From Cephalotrichum gorgonifer (taxonomy: Eukaryota; Ascomycota; Sordariomycetes; Microascales; Microascaceae), in contig ONZQ02000001.1 in NCBI GenBank assembly GCA_900312665.1, positions 3,358,541-3,422,540 of the forward strand: a stretch of DNA of 64,000 nucleotides. The letters are read 5' to 3'. This document shows positions 22,191-33,043 of the stretch, piece by piece. The notes under the pieces are model-generated. The model was not told the DNA's origin. It saw only the letters and a list, made by a program, of their open reading frames with translations, and made no database searches. Both the position numbers and the translations under genes were made by a program. Numbering within the stretch: position 1 is the first letter of the stretch; each line of letters opens with the position of its first letter.

Positions 22191-24437
22191 GTCGGGCGAA
22201 TGGTGGGCTATTTCGTGCAAAAGAGGTTCGGAACGCCGGGTGTATTGGCCGTCTTTTCCCTCGCCGTCGTCGTTGTCGTCGTCGTCGTCGAAGTCGTTGT
22301 CGGTGGACGAGCAGGGTGGTTTTGTGGGGGTTTGTTTACATGAAGCGGGCGGTCGTCTATTGTTGACATTCGCAAACCGGCTTTTCGTCGTCAGAGACAA
22401 GATCTCGGAGAAGGATAGGCGAAGGGTCCGAGGCTAAGAAACAATGGGAGTGGGGCAGAAAAGGTGAAACCCGGGTAATGAGTGAACCCAAGGCGAGAAA
22501 GAAAGTGATCGGACGAAGCCGTCCAAAGATTGTGAGCGGTCGAAGTTGGAAAGGAATTGGAAGCTTGTCAGGTGTATTTACCAAGTACAAGTATTGTCGT
22601 GCCTGTGCCGACTTGGTGGTGGGGAAGCAAGAACGCCCCATACAGCAAGCAAGTGGTTACAGTGCGCCGTCAGCTGGGAACGCGGGCAATCGGCATCCAA
22701 TGTGGACAGGGACTAGGCCTTGACAAGGGAGGGGCAAGGCCTGCGGAGTGGGGCGATCCTAGTGCCTTTACCGCGTTTGGACAGTGGGCGCGGCGGTTCT
22801 GGCAGGGGCTCCCGACAAGCTCTGCCTTGGTTGCGACGTTAAATTTTGGAAAGCGTGGCTGGGCCTGTCCCTGATTGGCTTGTCTCGCCTCTGATGGCCC
22901 AAGCGCCCCCAAACCTCAGCGGGCATCCCCCCAAAGGCAATCGTAAAGGCACCTCGATACAAAAAGCTTGTGGCTGGGAAGAACCGGGGGAGCATATGGA
23001 GCGATGGAAAGCGACCCAATTGGACGAGAGAGCGACTGGGCAATCTCTCTCTCACTTTCTCTCCTTCTATCTAAGCCCCAGTCGTCAGTCGCGCTCTGAC
23101 GAGTAGGAGGACGGAGGATTACGGACAAAGGTGCGCGTTTTCGCGTCGCCCGCCCCAACCTCGTCGTAAGAGCTGACGCAAGGGACCGAGAAAACGAGAA
23201 CGAGAAGCAGAGCTGTGGAAGGGACTTCGCCTCTCCGAATACGCCCCGCCCCCATGTCGTTCTAAGGCCCGAGTCTTTCTCTAAAGTATTCGGCTTACAT
23301 GGATCCAGCGCTGCAGATCGATCTTTCCATCCCTTCTCCGAGGTGCGGGTGTGAGCGCCCCCGCCACAGACTCAGTTAGCGACTGGTTCCCCAGACATTC
23401 CCAGTTTCAGTAGCGCTTAATATCATATCCAATGTGGCAGGCTGTCTTAATTAACAACTACCGTCCCGCCAACTCTGACGTCGTCTTGACCGCCAAGTCG
23501 CACCACTGGCGGAACGAGCAAGCCATGCCCTCCTAACTGCTGTAGCAACCAGACACCCGTGCGCCGCATGCCGGGAAACACACTGGGGACCGACAGGTCC
23601 GAGCCCACGACGCATGCAGAGGGGAGCAGCTCAGTAAGCGCAGCTACGCGCGTCACTACCGATCGGCGTCATGAGCTGTGTATGTCAAGTAGTGCCTGTG
23701 GCCGTTGCCCCAGCAGCTGATGGACAGAGGCGTAACGGGTCCAGATTGTTTCAGATTCTTGTATCGCCAAGATTCTAATTTGGGATCCCGAACGGGAGGA
23801 CTATTAAGCCGTTCTGTGCTAAAGTAGATGCCGCAACTTATTCCTTACTTCCCGAGGATGGGATGTGCGGGTGGGGGACGGACGGGGAGATACGCGTGTC
23901 ACAAGCCTGGACATCCCATCTACTTGTACGAGTTACTCAAACCTGCCCAGATAATGCCCTCTGTATACAACCGGCACCCAACACACCTCGTCTGAAGGGG
24001 TATCTCATCTCTTTTTTCTACTCGGAGCCCGGCAACACAAGCTAGCACCCTAACTGCCCGTTCTTTCCGCGAGGGCAGGATCCAAAGGCCCAGACGGGAA
24101 CAAGAAGAGGAAAAAAAGCATTACAAAAGAAAGCCGGGATATCCCTAGGTGTATCATGCCCCTCACTCCCCCAAAATATCCGCCTCCCCTCCCTCCCCAT
24201 ACATTCATAACATTCAACGACGCCCCTGCCTCCTCCCTCCGAGCGTTCCACGCTTACTACCCACTCCCACACCATATCGCATATGCTACGTCGGAGTACG
24301 GTTGGTTATAGGGACCGGAGCTTCAAAACGTGAAGACAGCATAGGCGTTCACGTTTCATTCGCTGCTTCCAGCGTTCCCGTTCGTGCTGGGCGAAAATGC
24401 TGCCCCTACCCAGCCCACACCAAACCCACTACGGCTT
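22191..24437. other. Upstream region of inn1
   Basis: About 2.2 kb between the inn1 start and the arp1 stop, both on the minus strand. The first 210 bp next to inn1 stay open in its frame and encode an Asp-rich stretch from a GTC-type triplet repeat near 22262–22300. The rest holds pyrimidine-rich tracts and small ORFs without family resemblance. Confidence 0.5.
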
Positions 24438-25842
24438 TTAAGTGAATCTGGTATGGATGACGTCGGGGTTCTCATGCCAGTCATCGATGCTCACCCACAT
24501 CTGTAAAAAAAAAAAAAGCAAAAAAATCAGTAAACCAGTCAAGCGGAGCGGAACACAATACGTCCTGAGTGGGGGCAAACTCACCTTCCTAAAGGTACTC
24601 AGCCCCGCCAAGATGCTCCCACCGATCCACGTCGAGTACTTCCTCTCCGGAGGCGCGAAGATCTTTATCCGCATGTCCTTGACCGCAATCTTCTGCAGCT
24701 CCGAGAGCAGCCGGTCACCGAAGCCCCTCGTCAGCGTGCTGCCACCGGAGAGCACGATGTTGCTGAACAGCGATTTCCGAAGGTCTAGATCTGTCCGCTG
24801 GATAGACTCGAAGACGATCTGATGGACGCCGGGGTACTCGAGACCGATGATGTCGGGGTCGAAGAGGATCTCGGGGGCCCTGAAGCGCTCCGCTCCCATC
24901 TGCAAGTCACAATGTTAGCTCACGTCCTATCCCCCGCGTGCGCGCGGCTCCTTCTTCCCGGCGAAGACACAGCTTAAGAGTGTGCGGAGGTTACCTTTAG
25001 CTTGTGGCCGTCGGGCAGGGTGTACTCGGTTATCTGGCTCGGGTCGTGCTTCGTCCCAGCCCAATCCTTCTCCTCCCGCTTCGGATCCCGCGCTATGTAG
25101 CACGTCGTCTCCTTGATGTGCCGGACGACTTCCTTCTCCGCGCTCGTGTGGAAGACGTAGCCGCTCTTCCTCAGTAGCGTCTGGAGGTATTCCGTGACGT
25201 CCCGGCCGGCTACGTCGATGCGCCGTATGCTGCTCGGCATGGCGAAGCCCTCGTAGACGGGTACGGCGTGGGACACACCGTCGCCGGAGTCTAGGACGAT
25301 ACCCGTCGTCCGTCCGCTGGAGTATAGCGACAGGACCGCCTGGATGGATGTGTAGAGCGCAGGAACGTTGAAAGTCTCGAAGAGGATCTGAGCGGCCGTG
25401 TCGCGATTGCTCCTAGGGTTTAACGGCGGCTCCGTAAGAAGGACGGGGTGCTACCGCACGATTAGCCCCCCCTCCGTCACATAGTCTCCAGAGAGCAAGT
25501 ACTGCAGCAGAATGGAGAGCCCGGATCACGTACCTCTTCACTAAGACTCTTGAGCCCCTCGGCGTACACGTACTCCCAGATCTTCTCCATGTCGTCCCAG
25601 TCGGTGACTATGCCGTGCTCGAGGGGATGGCGGATCTTGAGCAGCCCCCTGTATTCCGAAGCCGCCTTCTCGCCGATGAAGAGCTCCCCTTCGAGTGCTC
25701 CGGCCAGCACCCGCGTATGCTTCGGCCTGCCTACCCAGGAGGGGAAGCAACACTTTGGCACGTCATCTCCCGCGAAGCCCGCGCGGATCGTGCCCGACCC
25801 GTTGTCGAGGACGATGGGGGCGTTGTGTAGTGATTCCGCCAT
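24438..25842 (-). CDS. arp1: Centractin, actin-related protein Arp1 (dynactin)
   Basis: Four exons on the minus strand (25842 to about 25534, 25450–24995, 24899–24585, 24500–24438) give 380 residues, the usual Arp1 length. The actin fold is clear: NAPIVLDNGSGTIRAGFAGD at the N-terminus (phosphate loop 1), VLDSGDGVSHAVPVYEG (phosphate loop 2), and SNIVLSGGSTLTRGFGDR near the C-terminus. SWVGRPKHTRVLAGALEG and the KCCFP stretch are typical of centractin rather than conventional actin. Arp1 forms the short filament of dynactin, which links dynein to cargo and to nuclear movement in hyphae (ro-4 in Neurospora). The last exon encodes only 20 residues (MWVSIDDW.. to the stop). No unusual changes are seen in nucleotide-binding motifs. 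Confidence 0.95.
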
Positions 25843-27066
25843 ATCGTCGTCGCTCTTCGTTTATCCCCCTCGATATATTCCGTCGCATACACGTCCAGTA
25901 GTAAGTGAATGGCGTTATCGCTCGTATCCTTCGGGTGCGGGGGTATGCAGGGAGTGTGGTCGGTCGACTGTAGGCGGTGTGCCTAGATCTCGTGCCGCGG
26001 GGAGAGAGAGAGAGAAAAGGTCCGGACCTCAGAGACTGAAGAAACGAAGGGAAGGAAGGAGTCCCAGCCTGGCTTGAAAATCGATCTCGTGGCCTCGAGC
26101 TCGTGGCTGCCGGCTGCGGCACGGTTGGTTGGGGCGGCGGATGCGAAAGGGGCTAAGGGAAGCTCCGCGCCGAAGCCAGGGTAGGGAGGAAGCAAAAAAG
26201 TAAAGTTGGAAAATAAGGATAGAAAGAACACGCTACGTAGACGGAAACCGTAAAATGCCTGCTTTCTTCTCCTGCTCTATTTGTTCTCGAGACCGGTCCC
26301 TCTGGTATGTATGCCTTGTCTGCTTCGTTGGTTGGTGGGCAGAGATTTGGCCTCAAGGGGAGGTAGCTTTCCAAATTCAGGAACGCGAAATCGATGCACG
26401 CACCCCCCTCCCCTCTCCAATAGCTGCAAGGGTCGCGAATGGCGGTCGAAACCAGAACAAGAAACAAGCAGTTCGCCCTTGCCTCGTGTGACCAGGTGTC
26501 AACACCTGTCTATTTTGTATGAGATGGCGGCGGGGGGAATCAGGGTTCGCAACTTGGATGCTCAACCATCGTACTCACCCAGCTTGGCTATCCCTAACAA
26601 TAATGTGATATTTAAGGGGTAATAGAAACGGATCGATCCTTCGTGTTTCGACAATGCCATTTTGGGAAGGCATCTAGGGCAACAACGATCCGTACATGTG
26701 CTGATGCGATCTTACTGCTTGCTTCCCACCGCGCACTTACACCGCGGTCGAGCCTAACCTCTCCCATGTTGGCATTTTCAGGCAAGAAAGAGAGTAAAAA
26801 AACGTATAGTAAATTAGACATCCATCTACATTAATACGCCTTTATATAAATTAACAAAGAAAATCAATTGCTTATGAACTGATGTCAAATCGTCCGTCCA
26901 ACGCCAACCCATGATTGTTTGATTCGCCTCGCGATGGGCGCTCCAACCCGGTCAGCCTCCATGATGTTTTGTTTCTTTTCGTGTCCCCGATATATGCACC
27001 CCGAACAATAAATCTCACCCTGGTTCTCCCCCCTTAATTGTGAGGGCAGAGCTCTCCATCACAGCT
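25843..27066. other. Upstream region of arp1
   Basis: About 1.2 kb upstream of arp1, which also contains the 3' end of the small mitochondrial-type gene. The part near 26790–26880 is AT-rich. ORFs in it do not resemble known proteins. Confidence 0.5.
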
Positions 27067-27411
27067 TCATGATATATGCCCGTTGAGGACCTCCTTGCTT
27101 ATCAATGGCCAGCCGAAAATGAGACCGATTCCCGGAGCGAAACTATTCAATGTTGGTCTCGATACATTCGAAAAGTTGGGAGATGTAGAAGGACAGGGTT
27201 TAGAGTTCTAAGTAACTACTTACAATACTATGCGAGTGGCGGCGTTCTTGGCCATCTTGCCATAAGCTGGTGAGGCCGGCTGAGAGTCGTGGGCTACCCT
27301 TTCGTAGGGGTGAGGCTCGATGGAGCGGACGGTGCTTCGTATCGTTGAGGTCGTAGAGGCTTGCCTCCGGGTGGCGGCTCTGAAGACACTGCGGGCAACA
27401 AAGGACGACAT
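27067..27411 (-). CDS. Small mitochondrial-type single-helix protein
   Basis: Two exons (27411–27224, 27142–27067) with a GTAAGT donor and an 81-nt intron join in phase to 87 residues. The N-terminus (MSSFVARSVFRAATRRQ) is rich in Arg/Ser/Ala with no acidic residue, a good mitochondrial presequence. The C-terminal part has one hydrophobic helix across the splice (RIVFFAPGIGLIFGWPLI) and a short tail. Size and layout recall supernumerary respiratory-chain subunits such as yeast Cox26, but sequence likeness is too weak to name it. The junction VF-FAP is what makes the helix continuous, supporting the splice. An upstream in-frame ATG at 27594 would bury the presequence and is less likely. The gene is divergent from gpi11. 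Confidence 0.72.
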
Positions 27412-28372
27412 GTTGATGGCGTTTGGAGTATGAGTGGTTTTGGCCCAGGTGTAAGGTAAGGCGTTTAGTTGATGAACCGCTGAAGAGGGAGCTGCGAGGG
27501 TCTTATTGCAAGCGAAGATGAAGTTAACTGGTAACAGGCTGGCTGATATTGTTGATGTATTGAGACTATATACTGTCACACTGCTTGGGAACAAGCAGGA
27601 GACCTTTTATACGGAAGTTGGAAGGGAGTCCTTTACCTCCACATCATCTGCTTGTACCCCTCTATACCCGGTGGTCAGATACCGGAGCGGCCAGATCCCC
27701 TCCCGGGAATGGAGCCTCCCGTTGGGAATATCTAATTCTGAGGTCAGTCATACTTTCAAAAGGGAACCCCACACCGAGATGTCCCGTCATAGGGATGGCC
27801 AGTGTCCAATGAAATTGCGCCTAATAGGGAGCCTGGTGGGTGGTGGCACGACTTTGGGAAAGCATGGCGCCTGCGTGGTTCGATCGGACGCTGGGCAAGC
27901 TGGCGGGATCATATGATTATCGGGAGCTATTGACCAATGCGGGGCCGTCACCTGGTCCCTTATTTTTCTCACCCGAGAGACGGGTAGAGGAAGTGCCGCA
28001 CCGCCTCCCGTGAGATGGAAGGGGAACGAGATCTCTAAAGCACCAAGATCTGGAAGTTTTGACGCAAACAAACTCTTGAATTATCACAAGCTCTTGAATT
28101 ATCATGATATTCATGGCTGGAAAACCAACATGTGCAGTGGCAGCTTCGAGGCCGAGGGTTTTGAAGATGAAAATGTGGTGACAGCTGCCGTCAGCTGAGC
28201 TGTCGCAGACACGATGAACCAGCCACATGCTTATTCAGCATTTTACAAGCTCCGCCTAACTACCCACCCGGGTTGACCAGCTTTTGCGCAGAGGTCCGAA
28301 ACCAATCGCCCGGTTCGGAGCACGCCGGTTCTCTTCGTCTTCGCGGCGGGAGAAATCGCAAACCAGATCAGA
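27412..28372. promoter_or_regulatory. Divergent promoter region (small mitochondrial gene / gpi11)
   Basis: About 960 bp between two divergent starts. A direct repeat CTCTTGAATTATCA is visible at 28073–28103 (two copies, 18 bp apart). No gene is supported. Confidence 0.5.
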
Positions 28373-29187
28373 ATGCCGCTAATTGACCCCGTCATCATGT
28401 CGACTCCCACGCGGCCAGCCGGCGACGCCAAGAACAAGCTCAAGGATGGCGCGCCGCCGCTGCAGCCAGTTGTCCTCTTCGGGACTACCCTAGCGCGGGC
28501 CGCCGACGGCCTGGAGCTCCTTTTCCTCGCGGCCGGATTTCCGATATACTTCGGCAGCCTCGTTTCCGACCCCGTCTCGGCGTTGAAGATCGGAGTCGCG
28601 GCACTTGCCGTCCTGCAAGCGCTGTGGGCGGTGCTCTGCTGTCCACCTCTCGGTTACAAGAAGGGTGTTAGGCCGGGTTTCTGGGTATGACACCCCCCCT
28701 CTTCCTCCCCACGGGAGCTCAACCTGTTAACAACCCCGTGTAGCCCGCGATCCTATCACTGGCCTTCGCCGCGTTGACCGTCCCTCTCCTCCACATCATC
28801 TTCGTCCTCTTCGGCGCGCCGCTACTGAACTTCCCGGCCGAGACCCTCCTCTGCGCGACGACCCTCGCCGTCCTCTCGGTATTCCCCATATTCTACGCCC
28901 ACGGCGTGGACACGAAGGCGTGGAGGGCCGTGTGTAGCATCAGCGCGCCGCTGGACGAGACGTCCTGCGGGTTCTGGGGGGGCATCGCCGGGGCGTGGCT
29001 GGGCGCCGTGCCCATCCCCCTGGACTGGGACCGCCAGTGGCAGAGGTGGCCCGTTACTATCGTGTCGGGCATGGTCGGGGGTTACGTCATTGGGCGGATT
29101 GTCGGGGGCGTAGCGACGTTCGGCGCGAAGAGCAAAGGACGGGGCTTGGGGGAGAAGGGCGACAGGGTCCGGTCGAAGGAGGAGTGA
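28373..29187 (+). CDS. gpi11: GPI-anchor biosynthesis protein Gpi11/PIG-F
   Basis: Exons 28373–28684 and 28744–29187 join in phase to 251 residues. A second in-frame ATG at 28397 gives 243; I cannot choose between them. The protein has about six hydrophobic helices. The family-typical C-terminal motif is clear: APLDETSCGFWGGIAGAWLG, IPLDWDRQWQRWP and a glycine-rich last helix (GGYVIGRIVGG). PIG-F/Gpi11 partners the ethanolamine-phosphate transferases (Gpi13, Gpi7) in the ER, adding the phosphoethanolamine through which proteins join the GPI anchor. The intron is short (59 nt) with a GTATGA donor. The C-terminus ends in a charged, probably cytosolic, tail. Confidence 0.92.
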
Positions 29188-31161
29188 CATAGTAGGGTGC
29201 TCTTGAAGGGCCACTCTACTGGGAGAGTGGACCGCTCTGGGCGGACATATCGCCAATCCGACGTGTATAACAAACCATGGGCCCCCTTGTGCCAAAGCCA
29301 ATATATTCGTGGGCTATGTTATTGAGCCAAGCAAGCCTACCGCGCCTAATACAGAGCGGGGACCATCTATGCTCTTTACTCTGTATTTAGCCACGTCATA
29401 GACCATGCTATTTTATTGTGAAGTACCAATGTCGTCGTCGACTACATGGGCATGGGCATGTGCTTGACTACACTTCCACCCACATGTCATAAAGTAATCT
29501 GTGTTTTATGCCAGCCACGCCAAGCCGCGGACCTGACGTCAGGAGCCCACCCATAATAACTCAATTCTTGTACAATGGCGAACAAGCGTGAGGGTAACAT
29601 CGAGTTTTGCCAAATCGACTCGGAGGGCCGCGGAATCAATGTGCCAAGCCACATGAGGTGGCAGTACCGCCACATACCGGGCGACGGGTATGTATAGTGT
29701 ACTTGCAATACTGGTGGGGAGTGAGCGGTGTGTTCCGAATAGGCAAGAATGAGATGTGGTACATTGTACCCTACCCTTGCCCAGGACCCACATTGGTGCG
29801 ATGCATCCCTGGGGCGGCTATGACCTCAGCAAATCCGCATCGGCAGGTAGTGCTGGTTACAGGGCTGTGATGACGTATGCTCCGAAGGTACAGGTGATGC
29901 TGGGTGGGTCGCAACCGAAGCGCACCTTCTAGAAAGCGAGCTTCATGACCAGCGAATCGATGAACCTCCTTAGTATTGTTTGCAGGGGTCCAGAGATATT
30001 ATTACTTCTCGTTCTTTATGTAGTAGCTTGCTCGTGTTCGAGGAAGCTCCGATGGTACAGATACGGCATTAGCATCTCATCCCGCCACTTGCGTGTACGG
30101 ACGTGGGACATCTACATTAGGGAATTAAGTGCGATGGGACAGCGTAAGATCACAAGGGTAATGCTAGTACAAGTAGTCTGTGCTGACCTTGGCTTGGCCA
30201 ATCTCGCAGACGGGATTGGCCGCCGAGAAGGAATGCCAGTCAATACCTGTCCCCTGGCGGTTATCAAAAGAAAGGTGGCAGGGCCTAACTTTGTGGTAGG
30301 GGCCAGGTACAAACGTTTTTCTTGGGTGTATTCACCGCTGGATGGTGATGTATGGTGACGCCCATTTTGCAAGCGGTTACAACATGCTTCGTGTTTGCTC
30401 CGTTTTAAGCATCTACATGTACTTTCCAATCGGTAAGGATGCAATGACGCAGCCATTACGGGGGAAGGAAGTACCTGCAAGCCGGGATTCGTATGCAGCT
30501 AGGTGTGTTTGGAGGCTCAGCGAAGCGCATCCACGAAGCGCGCCCTCCCTCCCACCCCAGAGAAAGGTAGATCGGCCTCTGAAAGTCACAAGATACTAAA
30601 AGTATTCATTGCGGGGACCCGGGCGCATGTAAATAGATGTGTTCAGTGGGACGTTTCTCAGCCCCATAAACTGCCTCGTGGCGGCGACGCCGAGGGGGCG
30701 GGGAGGTGAGACAATCGGGGAGAGTCGACGAGATCATGTACTTATGCATGCCAGTTAGCGATTCCTGTCAATGTGGTCTTGGTGCCAAGCCGTTTTCCCC
30801 CGTCAGCCAGGAAGTCCCCGCGGCTTTCCTTGGTTGGATCGGAACGCTTGTCATAGGACGTAATCGATAATAATACATGCAGTGATTAAGACCTGGGGGG
30901 GTTGGTCAGTCGCCCCATCCATCGTCCAACTCTGTTTGTGCTGGGCGAAAAGGTATAAGACAACCCGACTCTTCCTCTTCCGCACTCCTCCCTTCCGTCT
31001 TTCTTCTCCCTACCATCATAAACCCGAACCTAGTCCACACAGGCTAGACTCCCTTGAGCATATTCACGAAGTCAGCGACTTTTCGTCTTCCGACAACAAA
31101 AACCCTTCAAGCTCCCCAACCACCCTGCGACTCAAACGAATTCACACTTGGATCGCCCATC
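29188..31161. other. Upstream region of pmp3
   Basis: About 2 kb between the gpi11 stop and the pmp3 start. It contains C/T-rich sequence just before pmp3 (30960–31130), likely promoter and leader. ORFs at 29945–30358 and elsewhere lack support. Confidence 0.5.
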
Positions 31162-31833
31162 ATGCCTTTCACCGCCAGGTAAGACCCGCGATCGCCATAC
31201 CCTTTTACAGCCCTCGCCGCTGTCTGCGAAGCTCGAAGCTTGAAGCTCCTCGGGCCAGACTGCACAATGCGGGGGGACCTTTCCATAGTAGGGGAGGCCG
31301 GGGCGGGAGAGCTTGCCCAAACTCAGCTGTCTTGCCCCCTCCCTCCCCTGGTCCTTCCCATCTGCACCATTGTCAGGTCTCGCACAGAATGCCCAAAGCA
31401 GCTCGAAGCTCGGGCCAAGATCGTCACAAACAATATAATCCGGACAAATTCTAAGCTGCTAACCTCCATTTTTTACGAACAGCGACATCTGCAAGATCAT
31501 CTTTGCCGTTATCCTCCCCCCTCTTGGTGTCTTCCTCGAGGTAGGATGCGGTTCGGCGCTCTGCATCAACATCATTCTCACACTACTTGGTACGGTTCTC
31601 CCCTCGCCCGTGTGTCCCGAGCCAATAACACCATTGGAGGGCTCGCTTGCCCACTCTGATTTTTCAAGAGCGAGCGTTCCCGAAGCTCCCGTGGAAACCC
31701 ACCCCAGGCCATCCCTCCCCTCGCTTCCCCACCCGTGGCGTGCTATCAAGCTGACCCTTATATTTCTTTCCCTTCCGCATTAGGTTACCTCCCCGGTATC
31801 ATCCACGCGCTGTACATCATCTTGAAATGGTAG
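31162..31833 (+). CDS. pmp3: Plasma membrane proteolipid Pmp3
   Basis: Three exons (31162–31178, 31483–31589, 31784–31833) join in phase to a protein of only 57 residues. It reads MPFTASDICKIIFAVILPPL, then GVFLEVGCG, and ends YLPGIIHALYIILKW, which is the complete Pmp3/UPF0057 family pattern with two hydrophobic helices. Pmp3 sits in the plasma membrane, where loss in yeast raises membrane potential and sensitivity to cations. It is commonly induced by salt and cold in fungi and plants; the sequence here shows no definite stress element. Introns (304 and 194 nt) are longer than the coding exons, and the first coding exon is 17 nt. The branch site GCTGCTAACC before exon 2 is strong. Confidence 0.95.
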
Positions 31834-33043
31834 AGACGCCCTCCCACTGCTAAAGACGCCTTTCCCTCCTCGAAAGGACGACAATCCTCAGCCTCGGCCT
31901 CGGCCTGTCCGGGGCGCCCGGCTGCAGGTGACGGTCCCAAACGCTAGTCGGGAACCACCGAGGCATGGGAAGGTGTAAGGTGCATGGTGAAGGGGGGGCG
32001 TGCGGGACGACCTGGCGACGAACGTCTTGGCGAGTGTGGAACGACGAATTGTCCCACTCTTGGCTACAGCCGTAGCTGCATGGGCCACGCAATGACGATT
32101 CCGTTTTTTTCTGTTCTTTTTTTCTTGCTTGGCTCTCCTTCACTCCCTTTTGGTTTGCCGTCCTTTCTCACTCTTGAGAGTGGGAATGGGGTTAATGTTT
32201 CTCGAGCAAGCCCCGCTCCCGGATCGCACACTAGATCTTCGATACCCCAGAGTTGCCTCGTCCTTGTTTAGTTAAATACGGCTGCAATATAAGTAATGCA
32301 AGGAAGATTCCGTCCACCTCCGTTGACCGTATTCCGCTGGGCGAGTTTTGAAATAAGATGAAGTTGTATGTTATCTCGGAAGCTGCGTCGCTGGAATCGC
32401 TGGGATCGGGTTCGCCCATGATGTCATCACTCTTTTGGACACCAAAATGTATTTGTATGCACCCGGTCACTCTGCCAACGGATGGGCGACTAGTTGGAGC
32501 ATTGCACCAGTTTCAACAATACATATGTATATACCTTGCTAACTACTCTATCTACGAATTTGTATGGCCAGCCACATTAGTGTAAGTCGCGGACGGGTGT
32601 CATTTCAGGCCAGCCCACTAGGTACAGGCCAGACGCATTGGCGAGTTCCTCCGTTTTTCGTACCTTGGCTCAAGGTATTAGTTGGTCGGCCGCGCGTACG
32701 GCTGAGTTAGTGCATCAGATCTTCGACTATTTGTCTGGGCATTCCCCACAAACACCGAGAGGCTGCCAGTCCCGCAAGGGGGTCACTGAAGATTCGCCTC
32801 GCCTGTGCCGAGGGAAGCCTCATCGCGATTTTGTCTGACACGGCCCGCCCAATCACCTTTGAGTATGCGGTGGCACGAATCGTGCTTCTCCGTGATGGCC
32901 AGCCATCCTCCCTCTCCTTCACTTCTGTTATAGGGGGTGGGTAGGTCGGTAGATGCATGTATGTCTACTGCATGACCCAGAGGGAGAGACCTGTTCCCAA
33001 TACCGGGGTGTGATTTTCCGTGCATCACGAAAGTAGAGATGCT
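31834..33043. other. Convergent 3' intergenic region
   Basis: About 1.2 kb between the ends of pmp3 and the GTPase gene. T-rich tracts follow pmp3 (near 32105–32135). I see no gene or RNA. Confidence 0.5.

Noticed and set aside
27412..27594. 61-residue extension of the small mitochondrial-type protein
   Set aside because: It would place the presequence-like stretch internally; more likely leader.
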